Shown here piece by piece: positions 21,583 through 22,975 of a DNA stretch of 22,975 nt. Source of the stretch: JBFMFE01 sp040752295 (GTDB taxonomy: Bacteria; UBP15; UBA6099; JBFMBQ01); assembly GCA_040752295.1 (NCBI GenBank), contig JBFMFE010000233.1, forward strand, positions 1 through 22,975, read 5' to 3'. The number at the start of each line of letters is the position of its first letter. Position 1 is the first letter of the stretch. The position numbers and the translations under genes were made by a program. A model generated the notes under the pieces. It saw nothing but the letters and a program-made list of their open reading frames with translations, was not told the DNA's origin and made no database searches.

Positions 21583-22750
21583 GAAATCCCGCATCCTCGC
21601 CGGCGGAACCGTTGCGGTCGGCGCGCGCGACGCGGCGGGCGAGCCGGATTACCTCATCCCGCTCATGGCGTTCGTTCTCACATGCATCGGGCTTGTCATG
21701 GTCTTTTCCGCCAGCGGCGACTATTCCTTTCTGAGGTACCAGGACAGCGCGTATTTTCTGAAACGGGGCGTCCTCTGGCTCCTGATTTCCCTCGTCGGGA
21801 TGTTCGCGGCGTGGTTCATAGACTACAGGGCGCTCAACCGCCTCGCAGTCCCCGTGCTCGCCGCAGCCGTGTTCCTTCTCGCGCTCGTGCTCATCCCCGG
21901 CGTGGGACACGAGGCGAACGGCGCCGTGCGGTGGCTCCGCTTCGGAATGTTCAACGTCCATCCAGGCGAGATTTCAAAGCTCGCGCTCGTCATCTTCCTT
22001 GCGGCGTACACGGCTGAACACAGGCAGAGCATGCGCGAGCCGGCGCGCCTGATCGTCTGCGCGGGCGCGCTCGTCCTGCCCGCCCTGCTCATACTCTGTC
22101 AGCCCGACTTCGGACTGGTGATGCTCCTCGTGGTCGTGACTCTGGCGATGGCGGCGGCGGGAGGAGCGAACCTCATGCACATCGCCTGCGCCGGAGCGGC
22201 AATCTCACCCGCCGCCGCTCTTCTCGTGTGGCTCAACCCGGCAAGGTTGCAGAGAATCATCGGGTTTCTCAGACCCGACGCCGACCCGGGTGGAAACGGC
22301 TTCCAGATACTCCAGTCGCTGATCGCGATCGAGTCCGGCGGCATGTTCGGCAACGGGCTGGGACTGAGCAGGCAGAAGTTTTTCATACCGGAACAGCACA
22401 CCGATTTCATCTTTTCCATTTTCGCCGAGGAGTTCGGGTTCGCGGGGATGCTTTTCCTCATCGCGGTCTACGTCCTCCTCGCGTACCGCGGATTCAGGGT
22501 CGCGCTCGAGTGCGACAACCACTTCGGCATGATGTTGGCGTTCGGAATCTCGTTCGCGATAGCCTTCCAGGCGTTCGTGAACATGGGAGTGGCGGTGAAT
22601 CTTCTTCCCGTGACCGGTCTGACCCTTCCTTTTGTGAGTTTCGGCGGTTCGTCGCTGATGGTCTGTTACGTCGGCATAGGGCTGCTGATGAGCGTTTCGA
22701 CGCAGAACGGCAGGAGGAGAAGGATGCGCCGGGCGGGAGCGCCCGCGTAA
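21539..22750 (+). CDS. ftsW: FtsW, SEDS-family septal glycosyltransferase
   Basis: FtsW polymerises lipid II at the septum with FtsI. The 403-residue protein has a basic cytosolic start (RSRRSRKKRRK), then about ten membrane helices. SEDS motifs are present: VHPGEISKLALV, CQPDFGL with its conserved acidic residue, the periplasmic loop QSLIAIESGGMFGNGLGLS, EQHTDFIFSIFAEEFGF and PVTGLTLPFVSFGGSS. ATG 21539 lies inside murD and overlaps it by 44 bases in the +1 frame. The next in-frame ATG (21664) would remove the front of the first helix, so the overlap is probably real. No good ribosome site precedes it. Confidence 0.93.
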   Translation: MRSRRSRKKRRKPVEKSRILAGGTVAVGARDAAGEPDYLIPLMAFVLTCIGLVMVFSASGDYSFLRYQDSAYFLKRGVLWLLISLVGMFAAWFIDYRALNRLAVPVLAAAVFLLALVLIPGVGHEANGAVRWLRFGMFNVHPGEISKLALVIFLAAYTAEHRQSMREPARLIVCAGALVLPALLILCQPDFGLVMLLVVVTLAMAAAGGANLMHIACAGAAISPAAALLVWLNPARLQRIIGFLRPDADPGGNGFQILQSLIAIESGGMFGNGLGLSRQKFFIPEQHTDFIFSIFAEEFGFAGMLFLIAVYVLLAYRGFRVALECDNHFGMMLAFGISFAIAFQAFVNMGVAVNLLPVTGLTLPFVSFGGSSLMVCYVGIGLLMSVSTQNGRRRRMRRAGAPA

Positions 22751-22751
22751 A

Positions 22752-22767
22752 TCCGCCGTGCGGCGGA
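22752..22767 (+). other. Hairpin between ftsW and murG
   Basis: TCCGCCG (22752-22758) and CGGCGGA (22761-22767) are perfectly complementary around TG; sterically, six base pairs with a GTGC loop. It begins one base after the ftsW stop and has no T-run, so it may tune mRNA stability rather than terminate. Confidence 0.45.
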
Positions 22768-22781
22768 CGGGGGCGGACGGC

Positions 22782-22975
22782 GTGAAGAAGGAGAAAAAAA
22801 CCGTGATGCTTGCGGCGGGCGGCACGGGCGGACACGTTTACCCGGCTGTGGCGGTGGGCGAGCGGCTGCGCGCGCGGTTCCCGGACGTGGAAGCGTGGTT
22901 CGCGGGCAGACCCGCCGGGCGCGAGCGCGACGAGGCGGCACTCAGGGGTTTCAGTTACGCGCCCGTGAACGCCGC
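22782..22975 (+). CDS. murG: MurG, lipid II synthase (N-terminal part, cut by window end)
   Basis: MurG is the membrane-bound GT28 glycosyltransferase that adds GlcNAc to lipid I. The visible 64 residues include VMLAAGGTGGHVYPAVAVGE with the N-terminal glycine-rich GGTGGH motif and a following FAGRPAGRER segment. GTG 22782 is chosen because the first beta strand (KTVMLAA) needs residues before GGTGGH. GTG 22803 and ATG 22806, behind AAGAAGGAG, are alternatives that would cut that strand short. It lies 31 bases after ftsW, in its usual place in the cluster. Confidence 0.93.
   Translation, partial: MKKEKKTVMLAAGGTGGHVYPAVAVGERLRARFPDVEAWFAGRPAGRERDEAALRGFSYAPVNA

Overview
This window looks like a chromosomal piece of a GC-rich, Gram-negative-type bacterium, probably from an uncultured lineage. 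MurE carries the DNPR motif of enzymes that add meso-diaminopimelate. The division and cell wall (dcw) cluster has the classical order. The intergenic spaces hold short degenerate repeats of a kind common in metagenome-assembled genomes. I cannot name the phylum from sequence alone.

Left part (1-7763, nearly all minus strand). A transposase tail is cut by the window edge. Next come a short tandem repeat and a NicO-family Ni/Co transporter with a signal peptide, an EF-hand-like loop and a His-rich loop. Then follows a tightly packed minus-strand operon read from a good promoter at 7734-7763: a Mre11/SbcD-like protein that has lost almost all its metal ligands, a Rad50/SbcC-like ATPase with a transmembrane hairpin at the middle of its coiled coil, a Ppx/GppA phosphatase, a dCMP deaminase and a 53-residue membrane protein. 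Four of these genes overlap at their ends. The inactive-nuclease plus membrane-anchored-ATPase pair is the most unusual system in the window.

Middle part (7764-12662). An intergenic stretch holds several repeat types. A minus-strand toxin-antitoxin scar follows: an antitoxin-like gene broken by an in-frame TGA, an intact hicB-hicA pair, and the last 30 codons of a PIN-domain toxin. Then come a divergent YchF-like GTPase/ATPase, a phasin-like coiled-coil protein with its own promoter and terminator, and two divergently transcribed alanine tRNAs (GGC and TGC anticodons), each with a near-consensus promoter. An AT-rich island carries a GATAAT palindrome, a 10-bp-periodic MraZ-type operator and the promoter for the dcw operon.

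Right part (12663-22975, plus strand). mraZ-rsmH-ftsL-ftsI-murE-murF-mraY-murD-ftsW-murG, with murG cut by the window end. Most junctions are ATGA overlaps or gaps of a few bases, so the cluster is probably one transcriptional unit. It makes the lipid-linked peptidoglycan precursor (MurE, MurF, MurD, MraY, MurG) and the septal synthase (FtsW, FtsI, FtsL), under the autoregulator MraZ.
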